From an uncultured Clostridia bacterium (lineage in GTDB: Bacteria; Bacillota; Clostridia; Christensenellales; UBA1242), in contig CALWKK010000003.1 of assembly GCA_944381245.1 (NCBI GenBank), positions 1-59,503 of the forward strand: DNA of 59,503 bases. Direction: 5' to 3'. The notes below the pieces were generated by a model. It had not been told where the DNA came from. It worked only from the letters and a program-made list of their open reading frames with translations, and made no database searches. Below are positions 46,005 through 55,878 of this stretch, in pieces. The first letter of the stretch is position 1. Every line of letters begins with the position of its first letter. The translations under genes and the position numbers were made by a program.

Positions 46005-46058
46005 AGTATATTCTCCTTTAAATAATATTAGTTTGAGAATTACTAGGAAAATTATTCA

Positions 46059-46676
46059 TTAAATAATTAGTATTATATTACTAGAAAACAAATACAGCAA
46101 TAATGTTTCTATTCCATTTAATAATAATAATAACAAGAATGTTAAAAGCAAAATTTTATAAGACTTACATTTTGTTCCATATTTTTTCCTTATATAAGCA
46201 GTTTTAAAAGCATAAGAACAGTATAAAGATAAAATAATTAAACTTAAAATTTGACAAGGAATAATTATTAATAAACATGATAAAATTCCACCCAGACCAT
46301 TTAAAACGATAATAAGCGTACAATTTAAACTTAATAAATATCCCCTGTAAGTTAATAGTATCAAATTTATTGGAGTTAAGTAAATACAAAAAGTAGAAAA
46401 AGAAATAATGATTAATATTATACTAGAAGATAACAATCTCGAAAAAAATAAATCTTGCGATCCAAGCTCTCCTGATAAATATTGGCTTAACGAAAAATCA
46501 TTAAAAGAAATTAAAGATGCGCCATTTAAATATTTTATTCCAGTAAAAATTCCTGTTAAAATTCCTATTAAACAAAATAATATTATAAATAAAGTTAATT
46601 TTTTATGTTCTCTAACATTATCAAAAAACTTGTATTTTACAATTCCAATTTTTCTTGAAATATTTATATTTTTCAT
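46059..46676 (-). CDS. spoIIM: Stage II sporulation protein M-like membrane protein
   Basis: The 205-residue protein has five hydrophobic segments and an N-terminal cytoplasmic stretch (VREHKKLTLFIILFCLIGILTG), the layout of SpoIIM, which forms the SpoIID-M-P engulfment complex with two peptidoglycan enzymes. The conserved middle part resembles LTYRGYLLSLNCTLIIVLNGLGGILSC, typical of SpoIIM/DUF95 proteins. It lies between spoIVB and the carboxypeptidase gene. The call is by topology and context. Confidence 0.65.
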   Translation of the reverse strand: MKNINISRKIGIVKYKFFDNVREHKKLTLFIILFCLIGILTGIFTGIKYLNGASLISFNDFSLSQYLSGELGSQDLFFSRLLSSSIILIIISFSTFCIYLTPINLILLTYRGYLLSLNCTLIIVLNGLGGILSCLLIIIPCQILSLIILSLYCSYAFKTAYIRKKYGTKCKSYKILLLTFLLLLLLNGIETLLLYLFSSNIILII

Positions 46677-46720
46677 GTTTTATTATATTCTTATTTTCGA
46701 CAAAAAATTACCTTTTTTAA

Positions 46721-47944
46721 TTATGCAGCAATCATCCAATCAATATAAATTCCATAACCTTTTGTTGGATCAGAAACAAAGACATGTGTTACAGCGCCAA
46801 TAACTTTATCATTTTGCATAATTGGACTTCCACTCATTCCTTGTATTATACCACCAGTTAATTTTAAAAGTCTTTTGTCAGTTACCCTAAAAACAAAACT
46901 TTTTTCACTTGAAGTTGGTTGATAATTCGTTTTTATAATCTCTATTTCATATTCTTCGCTAACTCCACTAATTGAACTTATTAATGTTGCTTTTCCTGGT
47001 TTAATTGTTAAACGACTTGCAACATCTGCAATCTTGTTAGGATCAATTATTTTATCTTTATTAAAAATTGTTCCATAAACTCCAAATCTTGTGTTTCGAT
47101 CAATTTCACCTTTTTGATTTTTTCCTTGCATGAATACTCCTTTAATTTCTCCTGGCATTCCCACTTCACCTTTGTTTAATCCAACAACACTACATGAAAA
47201 AATTTTTCCCCCTTTTGCTGGGACAACAACACCTGTTTCATAATCTGTTATGGGATGTCCAAGAGCTCCAAATTCCATTGTTTCAGCATCAACAAATGTT
47301 ATTGTGCCAACTCCAGCTGCATCATTTCTTACCCATAATCCTATTTTATATTCACCTTCTTCATTTTTCAATGGTTTAAGCTTTATTGTTTCTTCTTTTC
47401 CTTTTCTTAAAAGATTTATAGTTAATTCTTCTCCGTTATAATTTTCGGAATTAATTATTGTTTTTATATCATCTATTTCTGAAACTTTAATGCCATTAAC
47501 TTTTGTTATTATATCACCAATTTTTAATTTTGAATCAACAAAATTTGATTTTAACCCTTCTTCTGTATTAATCGAATTACTTCCTAAAACAATTAATCCA
47601 TCAACATCTATTGTTAATCCGATTGGACTTCCACCCAAATAAACTTGTTTATCCTCAATTATATTAGCTTTTATTGTTTTTATTGGTATAAATCCAAATA
47701 ATTTAAATATTAAATTTTTTATGCTAAATTTTTCTCCGCCTACATTAACACTTTCTTCAACAATTTCAGCTGTAATGTTTTTACCAAATATTTTATCAGA
47801 ATTAATGTTTTTGATATCATTATAGCTAATAGGAACTTCATTTGGCAAACTTAAAACATTAATGAACTCAGCATTAAAATATATTAACAAAATTGATAAA
47901 GAAGCAATTCCTAAAAATATTATGTAATTTAACCTTTTTTTCAT
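46721..47944 (-). CDS. spoIVB: SpoIVB peptidase (S55)
   Basis: A forespore serine peptidase that triggers pro-SigK processing by cleaving SpoIVFA. The 407-residue protein has an N-terminal membrane helix, a PDZ domain (about residues 105-195; VDSKLKIGDIITKVNGIKV) and the S55 domain with catalytic histidine in GALGHPITDYETG and serine in GMSGSPIMQNDKVIGAVTH. It lies directly downstream of recN, the standard recN-spoIVB order. A small hairpin (47951-47974) sits between the two genes. Confidence 0.95.
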   Translation of the reverse strand: MKKRLNYIIFLGIASLSILLIYFNAEFINVLSLPNEVPISYNDIKNINSDKIFGKNITAEIVEESVNVGGEKFSIKNLIFKLFGFIPIKTIKANIIEDKQVYLGGSPIGLTIDVDGLIVLGSNSINTEEGLKSNFVDSKLKIGDIITKVNGIKVSEIDDIKTIINSENYNGEELTINLLRKGKEETIKLKPLKNEEGEYKIGLWVRNDAAGVGTITFVDAETMEFGALGHPITDYETGVVVPAKGGKIFSCSVVGLNKGEVGMPGEIKGVFMQGKNQKGEIDRNTRFGVYGTIFNKDKIIDPNKIADVASRLTIKPGKATLISSISGVSEEYEIEIIKTNYQPTSSEKSFVFRVTDKRLLKLTGGIIQGMSGSPIMQNDKVIGAVTHVFVSDPTKGYGIYIDWMIAA

Positions 47945-47988
47945 TTTTCCCCACGCAACGATATTAGTTTGCGTAGAATTTAAATTGA

Positions 47989-49692
47989 TTATTCTAATAA
48001 CATTTTATAATTTTTATTATTCTCTAACAATTCTTTTGTCATTGCAAATTTTTTATCATCGACATTCCCGTAGGTTAAAATTGCAAGACGTTCTATTATT
48101 TCATCATTTTGTAAAGATTTTATTGATGTTTCAGTTCTATTATTTAAACTATATTTTTCAACAAAATAGAAATAATCACCCATAGAAACGACTTGAGACA
48201 AGTGAGAGATACATAATATCTGATAATTTTTTGCTAATTTTGCAATTTTTTTGGAAACTTCAATAGCTATGTTTCCACTTATTCCTGAATCAATTTCATC
48301 AAAAATTATTGTATGTGAAAAATTATTATCTGCAACAATATTTTTATATACAAGCATAAAACGATTCATTTCCCCACCAGAAATTGTTTTTGACAGAGGT
48401 TTTAATTCTTCACCTAAATTTGCAGAAAACAAAAATTCGACATCTTCATATGAATTTATATCATAATAATCTAATTCTTCTAAAGAACTAACTTTTTTAT
48501 TAAATTTAACTTTAAATTTAGAATTTGTCATTCCTAATTCTCTTAATCCATTTTCAATTCTTTCTTCCAATTCTAAGGCAATTTTTTGTCTTGCTTGACT
48601 TAAATTTTCATATTTTTTTTTCAATTCAATCATTAAAAGTGACTTTTGTTTAAAATACGATTGCATTAATTCGTCAGCATTTTCTAATTTTTCAAGCTCA
48701 ACTTTAGAATTTTGTAAAAATTCATTAATTGAATTTAAATTTTTACCGTATTTTCGTTTTAAATTGTCAATCAAATCTTTTCTTTCTATTAACTTGTTTA
48801 TATCTTGTTCTTTGTAATCAAAATCACCTAAAACTTTATTTATTTCTGATATATTATCTTCAACATTTAACAAACTTTCTTGAAAAATTTTTAATATATT
48901 AGTTATTCTATTATCATACGATTCTATATTTATTAAATTTGATATAGCTTTTCTTAATAAATTTAATGAACCAATATCTTCATTTTCTAACAAATTTATA
49001 ACTTCATTTAAAGAATTTACAATTTTTTCCGAATTAGCTATTTTAGTTAATTTATTATCTAATTCTTCATCTTCTTTTTCTTTAATATTTGCAATTTCAA
49101 TTTCATTAATTTGATATTTAAGTAAATCTATTTGTCTTTCTCTGTTATCTTTTGATCCACCTATATCTTTTAATTTTTGGTTTATTACATTTATCGTTGA
49201 AGCGATTTCTTCAATTTCTAATTTAATTTTACTAATATCTTGTGATTTATATTCATCTAAAATATTTAAATGATTTTTTTGTTTTAGAAGTGACACACTT
49301 TCATTTTGTCCGTATATATTAACTAAACTATCACCTATTGCTTTTAGCATAGATATTGATATTAATTCTCCATTTGCTCTAGCTTCTCCTTTGCCATTTT
49401 GATAATACGTACGTTGCAAAACCACATCATCATAACATTCTATATCAAAGTTTTTTAAAATTTTTTTTGTATTTTCAGAAATTGAAGAATAATATAGTGA
49501 AACTTTCATAAATTCTTCACCACTTCTTATTAAATTCTTGTCAGCTTTATCTCCTAAAACAAAATTTAATGAATCAAATATTATACTTTTACCTGCTCCT
49601 GTTTCGCCAAGTATAACATTAAAACCTTCATTAAATTTAATTTCTAATGATTTTATTAAAGCAACATTATTTATCTTTAGTGTTTCAAGCAT
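47989..49692 (-). CDS. recN: DNA repair protein RecN
   Basis: An SMC-like ATPase that acts early in double-strand break repair. In the 567-residue protein Walker A is GETGAGKSIIFDSLNFVLG near the N-terminus, two long coiled-coil segments cover about residues 155-360, and the signature and Walker B are LSKTISGGEMNRFMLVYKNI and TIIFDEIDSGISG. AGAGG precedes the start. In Firmicutes recN usually follows argR; here argR is about 8.5 kb away, beside the OLE locus. Confidence 0.95.
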   Translation of the reverse strand: MLETLKINNVALIKSLEIKFNEGFNVILGETGAGKSIIFDSLNFVLGDKADKNLIRSGEEFMKVSLYYSSISENTKKILKNFDIECYDDVVLQRTYYQNGKGEARANGELISISMLKAIGDSLVNIYGQNESVSLLKQKNHLNILDEYKSQDISKIKLEIEEIASTINVINQKLKDIGGSKDNRERQIDLLKYQINEIEIANIKEKEDEELDNKLTKIANSEKIVNSLNEVINLLENEDIGSLNLLRKAISNLINIESYDNRITNILKIFQESLLNVEDNISEINKVLGDFDYKEQDINKLIERKDLIDNLKRKYGKNLNSINEFLQNSKVELEKLENADELMQSYFKQKSLLMIELKKKYENLSQARQKIALELEERIENGLRELGMTNSKFKVKFNKKVSSLEELDYYDINSYEDVEFLFSANLGEELKPLSKTISGGEMNRFMLVYKNIVADNNFSHTIIFDEIDSGISGNIAIEVSKKIAKLAKNYQILCISHLSQVVSMGDYFYFVEKYSLNNRTETSIKSLQNDEIIERLAILTYGNVDDKKFAMTKELLENNKNYKMLLE

Positions 49693-49706
49693 TAATTTAA
49701 CCTCTT

Positions 49707-51350
49707 TTAAACATAATTATCTGGCAAGTCATTTTCAAACAGTATTATATCATTTTTTCTTGCAATTTCTTTTATTTTTAATTTTGCTTCTATTATTGAA
49801 GATACTGCTATTATATTATTTGTATTAAAATTTTCAGATATTAAACCGTTATATATCTGTTCATAATTTGTGTTATTTACAATAATAACATAATCTGCAA
49901 CTTTTGCAAGATTTTTCCCAAAATTATAATTTTCTTCGTTTTCTTTATTTCCTAATTCAACTAATCCAGGTGTTACAATAATTTTTTTGCCACCTTTAAA
50001 TAGTTTAATAACTTCAAGTGCTGATTTATATCCATCAACATTTGAATTGTAAGAATCATCTAATATCGTTAATCCATTTTCTTTTTTTAATTCTAGTCTG
50101 TGATTAATAGGTTCAAGTTTTGCTATTCCAAGTTTAATTTCTTCTAAAGTTAAACCTAATTTATATGACAGTGCAGAACATAACAATATGTTTTGCAAAT
50201 TATGCTTACCTAATAATTTTGTTTTACATTCAACTTCATTTTTGTCTATAACTAAAATAAACTCTATACCTCTGTTTGTTATTTTTATATTTTTTGCATA
50301 CGCATAAGCTTTATCATCTTTATCAATTTTTATAAATATTTTATTAATTGTGCACTTTTCATATAATTCTTTGCATTTTTCATTTTCTCCATTAAAAACA
50401 GCTAATCCATTTTCTTTTGGCAACGAAAGAATTAATTCATTTTTTGTTTTGACTATATTTTCTAATGTTCCAAAAGTTGCAAGATGTTGATTACCAATTG
50501 AAGTTAATATACCATATTGTGGTTTTACTATATCACATAGATATTTTATATCACCAATTTGTTTTGCTCCCATTTCTGTTATTAAAACATTGTGACTTGG
50601 CTTTAAATAATCCAATATAACTTTAGTAATACCCATAGGGGTATTATAACTATGTGGAGATACACAAACATTAAATTTTTTCGATAAGATTGTGTTTAAA
50701 ATATATTTTGTACTAGTTTTTCCATAACTTCCTGTAATGGCAATTTTAATTAAATTATTGAATTTTTTTAATTTTTTTCTAGCAAAAAATATATATCTTA
50801 ATGAGTTTAAATTTTCAAATGGAACTAAAATACCATGTGCAATCGGAACAGTTATAGGTAATAATAATGGCGTTATAGCTATACTTGAAAATCTCACAAA
50901 AGGTATAAATTCAGTCGTAACATAAATCAAAATGAAAGTTAATCCTGCCATAATTAATCCTAACATTATGCATAATCGGGTCATTCTATGAGTTTGAACT
51001 AATGGTGTTTTTTTAGGAGCATTGTACATATTAACTATAAATACTATCATAAAAATTAAGTAAAAAATTAAACCTAAATAAGCCAAATAGGACTGTTCGC
51101 TAATATATGAATCAAATAAAGCTACTGTCACCAACATACATATTAAACTCATTAAACTTAACATTGCTATTCTTAAAATATACTTTGCGTGCGTGTCTTT
51201 TAACCAAATTTTATATCCTTGAATTTTATAACCTGATAATTGTAACATGTGTAAAAATTTATATCCACAAAAACAAAGCATTACTCCATTTATAATTGAT
51301 AATGCTATTGATATATATAAATTAGGATTTTCAGGATCAAAAAAATACAT
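49707..51350 (-). CDS. Membrane-anchored Mur ligase (MurF-like)
   Basis: The 547-residue protein has an N-terminal membrane domain (about five or six helices, residues 8-185) fused to a Mur ligase. The ligase has the ATP-binding motif ITGSYGKTSTKYIL, TEMGAKQIGDIKYLC, GKHNLQNILLCSAL and DDSYNSNVDGYKSAL, the MurF pattern for adding D-Ala-D-Ala to the UDP-MurNAc-tripeptide. Some Clostridia carry such membrane-fused forms. The ending LFENDLPDNY differs from standard MurF, so the true substrate is uncertain. It lies 15 nt upstream of recN. Confidence 0.85.
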   Translation of the reverse strand: MYFFDPENPNLYISIALSIINGVMLCFCGYKFLHMLQLSGYKIQGYKIWLKDTHAKYILRIAMLSLMSLICMLVTVALFDSYISEQSYLAYLGLIFYLIFMIVFIVNMYNAPKKTPLVQTHRMTRLCIMLGLIMAGLTFILIYVTTEFIPFVRFSSIAITPLLLPITVPIAHGILVPFENLNSLRYIFFARKKLKKFNNLIKIAITGSYGKTSTKYILNTILSKKFNVCVSPHSYNTPMGITKVILDYLKPSHNVLITEMGAKQIGDIKYLCDIVKPQYGILTSIGNQHLATFGTLENIVKTKNELILSLPKENGLAVFNGENEKCKELYEKCTINKIFIKIDKDDKAYAYAKNIKITNRGIEFILVIDKNEVECKTKLLGKHNLQNILLCSALSYKLGLTLEEIKLGIAKLEPINHRLELKKENGLTILDDSYNSNVDGYKSALEVIKLFKGGKKIIVTPGLVELGNKENEENYNFGKNLAKVADYVIIVNNTNYEQIYNGLISENFNTNNIIAVSSIIEAKLKIKEIARKNDIILFENDLPDNYV

Positions 51351-51410
51351 AAATTTTCCTTTTAATATTAAAATTAGTATACAATAAATAATTTTTTTTT
51401 AAAAGTAATT

Positions 51411-52160
51411 TTACAAATTTAAAAAATACATTATATTAGTTAATACTTCTTGCATATTAAAAATATAGTTGAAATGTCCACCGTTTTTTATAACAATTAA
51501 TTTGCTATTTTTTATATATTTATTTAATTTTTTCCCCATATATAAAGGAGTATCTTTATCTAATTTACCAAATATTATTAATGTTTCAACTTGAATAGTT
51601 TTACAGATATTAGATAAATCTTCATTTATTATATTTCTAAATGTATATTTTAACTTATCATCTAATTCCTTATAATCTTTTGAGCCTAGGTTTTCTGCTT
51701 TTTTTATTTTTAATCTTTTGTAAATTTTATATTTTAATATTTTATATTTAGTTACAACAGAAAATTTTGGTTTTATACCAGCTGAAGATAGTAAGATTAA
51801 CTTGTTTATTTTTAATTTAGTTTGACACAATTTAATTGCTACTCTGCCACCAAATGAATGCCCTATAACAATTATTGAATTAATTTTTATTCCTTCTTTT
51901 TGTAATATTTTTTTTGCATTTAAAATAATTTTTTCTGTTAAATTACTATAATCATCTAAATTCCAAGATTCTTTGGGTTTCTCGCTCTGTCCAAATGGTG
52001 GAAAATCAATATATAAGTATGTAAAATCTCCAATAATATTTTTTCCTAATTCTTCCATTAATGATATATTTGCACCCCAGCCATGCAATAAAACAATTAA
52101 GTTTTTCCCATTTCCAAATAATTTGTAATTTACTTTAGTTTTTTTATAATAGGTTTTCAT
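51411..52160 (-). CDS. Alpha/beta hydrolase
   Basis: The 249-residue protein has the alpha/beta hydrolase fold with oxyanion segment LLHGWGANI, nucleophile elbow GHSFGGR (Ser), acid in FGKLDKDTP and catalytic histidine in NGGHFNYIF. There is a basic cap region (KYKIYKRLKIKK). The substrate cannot be predicted. It lies between recA and the Mur ligase gene, but the recA terminator separates it from recA. Confidence 0.88.
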   Translation of the reverse strand: MKTYYKKTKVNYKLFGNGKNLIVLLHGWGANISLMEELGKNIIGDFTYLYIDFPPFGQSEKPKESWNLDDYSNLTEKIILNAKKILQKEGIKINSIIVIGHSFGGRVAIKLCQTKLKINKLILLSSAGIKPKFSVVTKYKILKYKIYKRLKIKKAENLGSKDYKELDDKLKYTFRNIINEDLSNICKTIQVETLIIFGKLDKDTPLYMGKKLNKYIKNSKLIVIKNGGHFNYIFNMQEVLTNIMYFLNL

Positions 52161-52174
52161 ATTAATTAAAATAT

Positions 52175-52201
52175 GAAAAAAAGCACAATTTTTGTGCTTT
52201 T
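52175..52201 (-). terminator. Terminator of recA
   Basis: Stem AAAAGCACAA/TTGTGCTTTT followed on the minus strand by a T-tract, 1 nt after the recA stop. Confidence 0.85.
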
Positions 52202-52202
52202 G

Positions 52203-53210
52203 TTAATTTAGCGATAAAACTTCTCTTAATTTTTCTTCTATTTCTTTATAAATTTCTTGATTAGTTATCAAATAATTTTTTGCACTTTCACGACCTTGTG
52301 CGATTTTATTTCCTTGATAGGAATACCATGATCCTGTTTTTTGAATAATATCATTTTCAACAGCTAAATCTAGGACATTTCCTTCTTTTGATATACCTTT
52401 ACCAAAAACAATTTCAAAATCAGCAACTTTAAAAGGTGGCGCAAGTTTATTTTTAACAACTTTAACTCTTGTTTTGCTTGCATAAACTTGATTCGATGAA
52501 TCTTTTAAAGATTCAATTTTTCTAACATCTAATCTTAGACTAGCATAAAATTTTAGTGCTTTACCCCCAGTTGTTGTTTCTGGTGTCCCACCAAAACCCA
52601 TTGTATTTAATTTTTCTCTTAATTGATTAATAAAAATTATACAAGTATTACTTTTACTCGTCATTGCTGTTATTTTTCTTAATGCTTGACTCATTAATCT
52701 TGCCTGTAAACCCATATGACTGTCTCCCATTTCGCCATTTATCTCAGCCTTAGGTGTTAATGCGGCAACAGAATCTATTACAATTAAATCAACTGCCCCA
52801 CTTTTTACTAATTCTTCACAGATTTCTAAGGCTTGTTCTCCATTATCTGGTTGAGAAACATATAATTCAGATATATTAACTCCTAATTTTTCAGCATAAA
52901 TTGGATCTAAAGCATGTTCTGCATCAATAAAAGCTGCTATCCCTCCAGCTTTTTGACATTCTGCAAGTATATGCAAAGACACCGTTGTTTTACCTGATGA
53001 TTCAGGACCAAATATTTCAATAATTCTTCCCTTTGGGACCCCTCCAATTCCTAATGCTAAATCTAATGAAAGACAACCTGTTGGAATAACTTCAACTTTT
53101 TGTATTGGAGCTTCACCCAGCTTCATTATTGCACCTTTCCCAAATTGCTTTTCAATTTGACTAATTGCTAAATCTAAATTAGATATTTTATCTGTTGTTT
53201 TTTCTGCCAT
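52203..53210 (-). CDS. recA: Recombinase RecA
   Basis: The 335-residue protein has Walker [11 protein letters not shown], the L1/L2 DNA-binding regions ([20 protein letters not shown] and [15 protein letters not shown]), and Walker [17 protein letters not shown] precedes the ATG. The N-terminal [17 protein letters not shown] is typical. It is the last gene of the ftsK-rimO-pgsA-cinA-recA run. Confidence 0.98.
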   Translation of the reverse strand: MAEKTTDKISNLDLAISQIEKQFGKGAIMKLGEAPIQKVEVIPTGCLSLDLALGIGGVPKGRIIEIFGPESSGKTTVSLHILAECQKAGGIAAFIDAEHALDPIYAEKLGVNISELYVSQPDNGEQALEICEELVKSGAVDLIVIDSVAALTPKAEINGEMGDSHMGLQARLMSQALRKITAMTSKSNTCIIFINQLREKLNTMGFGGTPETTTGGKALKFYASLRLDVRKIESLKDSSNQVYASKTRVKVVKNKLAPPFKVADFEIVFGKGISKEGNVLDLAVENDIIQKTGSWYSYQGNKIAQGRESAKNYLITNQEIYKEIEEKLREVLSLN

Positions 53211-53235
53211 ATTAAACTCCTTTTTTTAGTATATA

Positions 53236-53946
53236 TTATTTAACTAAATTTTTAAAATTATTTTGACGTATTTTTTTTATAAAATAAAACATTGCGGCTT
53301 TTGATGCTAACTCTATAACTTCATTTCTATTTCCTTCAAATTTATTTTTATAAACATCAATACTATGTTTATTTCCCACTGCAATGTAAATTTCACCAGA
53401 AACTAAATTGTTTGTATCATCTATATTACCAGATGTAACTATAACATGATCGCAATCTCTAAATTTGAATATTTCTTCTGCGATATCATAACACATTTTT
53501 ATTTCATTTACAATCCTATCATTTTTTATATAATCTTTAATACAAATATTTTCTACCATACAATTTTTTTCAACTGGAACTTTTGTCTCAATAATGCATT
53601 TACTATAATCTTTACTTGCTTTTGCAAGTAAACTAATTATATTTCCACCAGTAACGCATTCAATAATTATAATTTTTATATTATTAATTTTTGATAATTC
53701 AATTAAAGTTTCTTCAATTGTCATATCACTTTCAGCATAAACATAAGGTGAAATTATTTCAAATATTTTTTTTGACACATCATAAAAATTATTATTAGTT
53801 TGAGATGCCTTCAATTTAATTTCACTCAATAAATTAAATTCATTTATCTCTATATATACACCATGACTATCATTAAAAAGATCTTCTAATAATATTAATA
53901 AATCATTTCTAGTTATTCCAAAGCACTTAAAAATACATTCTTTCAT
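53236..53946 (-). CDS. CinA-like protein lacking the N-terminal MoCF domain
   Basis: The 236-residue protein corresponds to the middle and C-terminal parts of CinA, about 410 residues in Bacillus. The start resembles the CinA segment after the MoCF domain (KCFGITRNDLLILLEDL). The PncC-like amidase domain follows, with IIIECVTGGNIISLLA aligning to the ESxTGG catalytic motif; the serine position is cysteine here. VIVTSGNIDDTNNLVSGEIYIAVG aligns with SGIAGPGG...GTVYIA, also changed. The gene overlaps pgsA by 1 nt. The place between pgsA and recA is canonical for cinA. Activity is doubtful. Confidence 0.75.
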   Translation of the reverse strand: MKECIFKCFGITRNDLLILLEDLFNDSHGVYIEINEFNLLSEIKLKASQTNNNFYDVSKKIFEIISPYVYAESDMTIEETLIELSKINNIKIIIIECVTGGNIISLLAKASKDYSKCIIETKVPVEKNCMVENICIKDYIKNDRIVNEIKMCYDIAEEIFKFRDCDHVIVTSGNIDDTNNLVSGEIYIAVGNKHSIDVYKNKFEGNRNEVIELASKAAMFYFIKKIRQNNFKNLVK

Positions 53947-54542
53947 TATTTTCCTTCGTTTGATTTTAATATTTTCCTATTTTTTACAACATAATTAATT
54001 CCTGAAACAATAGTCAATAATGTTGCCATTCCTATCAAAATCCAATTAATTATTTCAAAAATAAAAAGAGCTTGTCCATCTAAAATATTAGTAGTATAAA
54101 AATATGACAACAAAAACAAGAATGGTAAAGAAATGTCTTGTACTATTGTTTTAATCTTGCCAAACCAATCGGCTGCCATAACATAATTTTTTGTTGCTGC
54201 TATTTGTCTGAATGCACTTATTATCAATTCTCTGCCAATTATAATTATTGCTATAAAGAAGCCATATGGAACTGGTATTGTTTGATCGCAAACAACTAAT
54301 AATAATGCGCTTGTAGTTAATAATTTATCTGCTATAGGATCTAAAAATTTTCCTAAATCTGTTATTAAATTATTTTTTCTTGCAATATATCCGTCTAACA
54401 TATCCGTTATTGACGCAAAAATAAATATTATTAATGCGACAATTTTTCCAATAGAATTTGGTAAAAAACTTGCGAAATAAAAAAATATCATAAATGGAAT
54501 TAGTATTATTCTTATTATTGAAATTTTATTTGGTAAATTCAT
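53946..54542 (-). CDS. pgsA: CDP-diacylglycerol--glycerol-3-phosphate phosphatidyltransferase
   Basis: PgsA makes phosphatidylglycerophosphate at the membrane. The 198-residue protein begins MNLPNKISIIRIILIPFM and has the CDP-alcohol phosphotransferase signature in DMLDGYIARKNN...DLGKFLDPIADK (DGxxAR...GxxxDxxxD). Six hydrophobic segments are seen. The start is ATG 54542 after AAGGAG; earlier in-frame codons overlap rimO. Confidence 0.95.
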   Translation of the reverse strand: MNLPNKISIIRIILIPFMIFFYFASFLPNSIGKIVALIIFIFASITDMLDGYIARKNNLITDLGKFLDPIADKLLTTSALLLVVCDQTIPVPYGFFIAIIIIGRELIISAFRQIAATKNYVMAADWFGKIKTIVQDISLPFLFLLSYFYTTNILDGQALFIFEIINWILIGMATLLTIVSGINYVVKNRKILKSNEGK

Positions 54543-54564
54543 TTTTTCTCCTTTATGTATAATT

Positions 54565-55878
54565 CTAGTTTTCATCTAATTGCCCAATGTAACAAAAATC
54601 TTTGAAATCTATTAACCTAACATTGTATATATACCCTATATTAATTTTGTTGTCAAACATTATTTCAACATAAAAATCGATATCAGGAGACATATTTTTT
54701 GTTCTTCCAATAAAACAATTTTTCTCTGCATTATAAGAATCAATAACAACTTTTTCTTTTGTTCCTATTTTATTTATATTTTTTTCATGAGCAATGTCGT
54801 ATTGAATTTTTTGAATCTTTTTTAATCTTAGTTTTTTTATAAATTCTGGGATTTGTTTTTTCATATAAAAAGCTTTTGTTGATTCTTCTCTTGAATAAGC
54901 AAAAAATCCAACGTTATCTAATTTATACTCTTTTAAAAATCTACATAATTTATTAAATTGTTTTCTTGTTTCTCCTGGAAATCCTATTATAAAAGTTGAT
55001 CTAATAGTAATTTCTGGGTAATTTAATTTAATTTTTTTTATAAGATTTAGACAATCATCTTCAGAAGTTCTTCTATTCATAGCTTTTAAAATTTTATTGT
55101 CTATATGTTGAAGAGGTATGTCTAAATACTTGCACATTTTTTCATTATTTTTAATAAATTCTAACAATTCATCCGATACCAATTCTGGATAACAATAATG
55201 TAGTCTAATCCATTTTAAATTGTTTATTTTTGTTAAATTTTCTAATAGCTCTACTATTTTATATTCGTTATATAAGTCAAAACCATATCTTGTTACATCT
55301 TGCGCAACAACAATTAATTCTTTTGCACCTGAATCCACCAGTTGTTTTGCTCTATTTACAACATCTTGTATTGTTATTGATTTATATCTACCTCTAATTC
55401 TAGGTATTGTGCAATAAGCGCAAGCATTATTACAGCCGTCTGCAATCTTTAAATAAGCAAAATGTTTTGATCCTGTTATCATTTGTCTATTTTCATAATT
55501 ATATTTTATTTCATTTCCATAAAGTCGTCCTAAAATTTGTACTATATTTTTATTTTCTTGTATTGGCACAAATTCATCAACTTCTGGTAAATATTTTTTT
55601 AATTCATCGATATATCTTTGACATAAACAACCAGTTACAATAATTTTTTCAATTTTACCTTGTTTTTTTAGCTCAATCATTTCTATAATGTTATTTATAG
55701 ATTCTTGTCTACTTGATAATATAAATGCACAAGTATTTATCAATACAATATTTGCACTATCAATATCTGTTATTTCCAATCCAAAGGAAGAAATATTATA
55801 TATCATTTCTTCTAAATCTACTTTATTCTTATCGCATCCCAAAGATATAAATGCTATTTTCTTTTGTTTTATTTCCAT
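54565..55878 (-). CDS. rimO: Ribosomal protein S12 methylthiotransferase RimO
   Basis: A radical SAM enzyme that methylthiolates the conserved aspartate of S12. The 437-residue protein has an N-terminal UPF0004 domain with SLGCDKNKVDLEEM, the radical SAM cluster motif CNNACAYCTIPRIRGRYKS and a C-terminal TRAM domain. The GCxKNxVDxE form separates RimO from MiaB. It overlaps ftsK by 1 nt and precedes pgsA, the usual order. Confidence 0.93.
   Translation of the reverse strand: MEIKQKKIAFISLGCDKNKVDLEEMIYNISSFGLEITDIDSANIVLINTCAFILSSRQESINNIIEMIELKKQGKIEKIIVTGCLCQRYIDELKKYLPEVDEFVPIQENKNIVQILGRLYGNEIKYNYENRQMITGSKHFAYLKIADGCNNACAYCTIPRIRGRYKSITIQDVVNRAKQLVDSGAKELIVVAQDVTRYGFDLYNEYKIVELLENLTKINNLKWIRLHYCYPELVSDELLEFIKNNEKMCKYLDIPLQHIDNKILKAMNRRTSEDDCLNLIKKIKLNYPEITIRSTFIIGFPGETRKQFNKLCRFLKEYKLDNVGFFAYSREESTKAFYMKKQIPEFIKKLRLKKIQKIQYDIAHEKNINKIGTKEKVVIDSYNAEKNCFIGRTKNMSPDIDFYVEIMFDNKINIGYIYNVRLIDFKDFCYIGQLDEN

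Noticed and set aside
47951-47974. Inverted repeat between recN and spoIVB as a terminator
   Set aside because: The stem is short, lacks a T-tract, and lies next to the spoIVB ribosome binding site; recN and spoIVB are usually co-transcribed.
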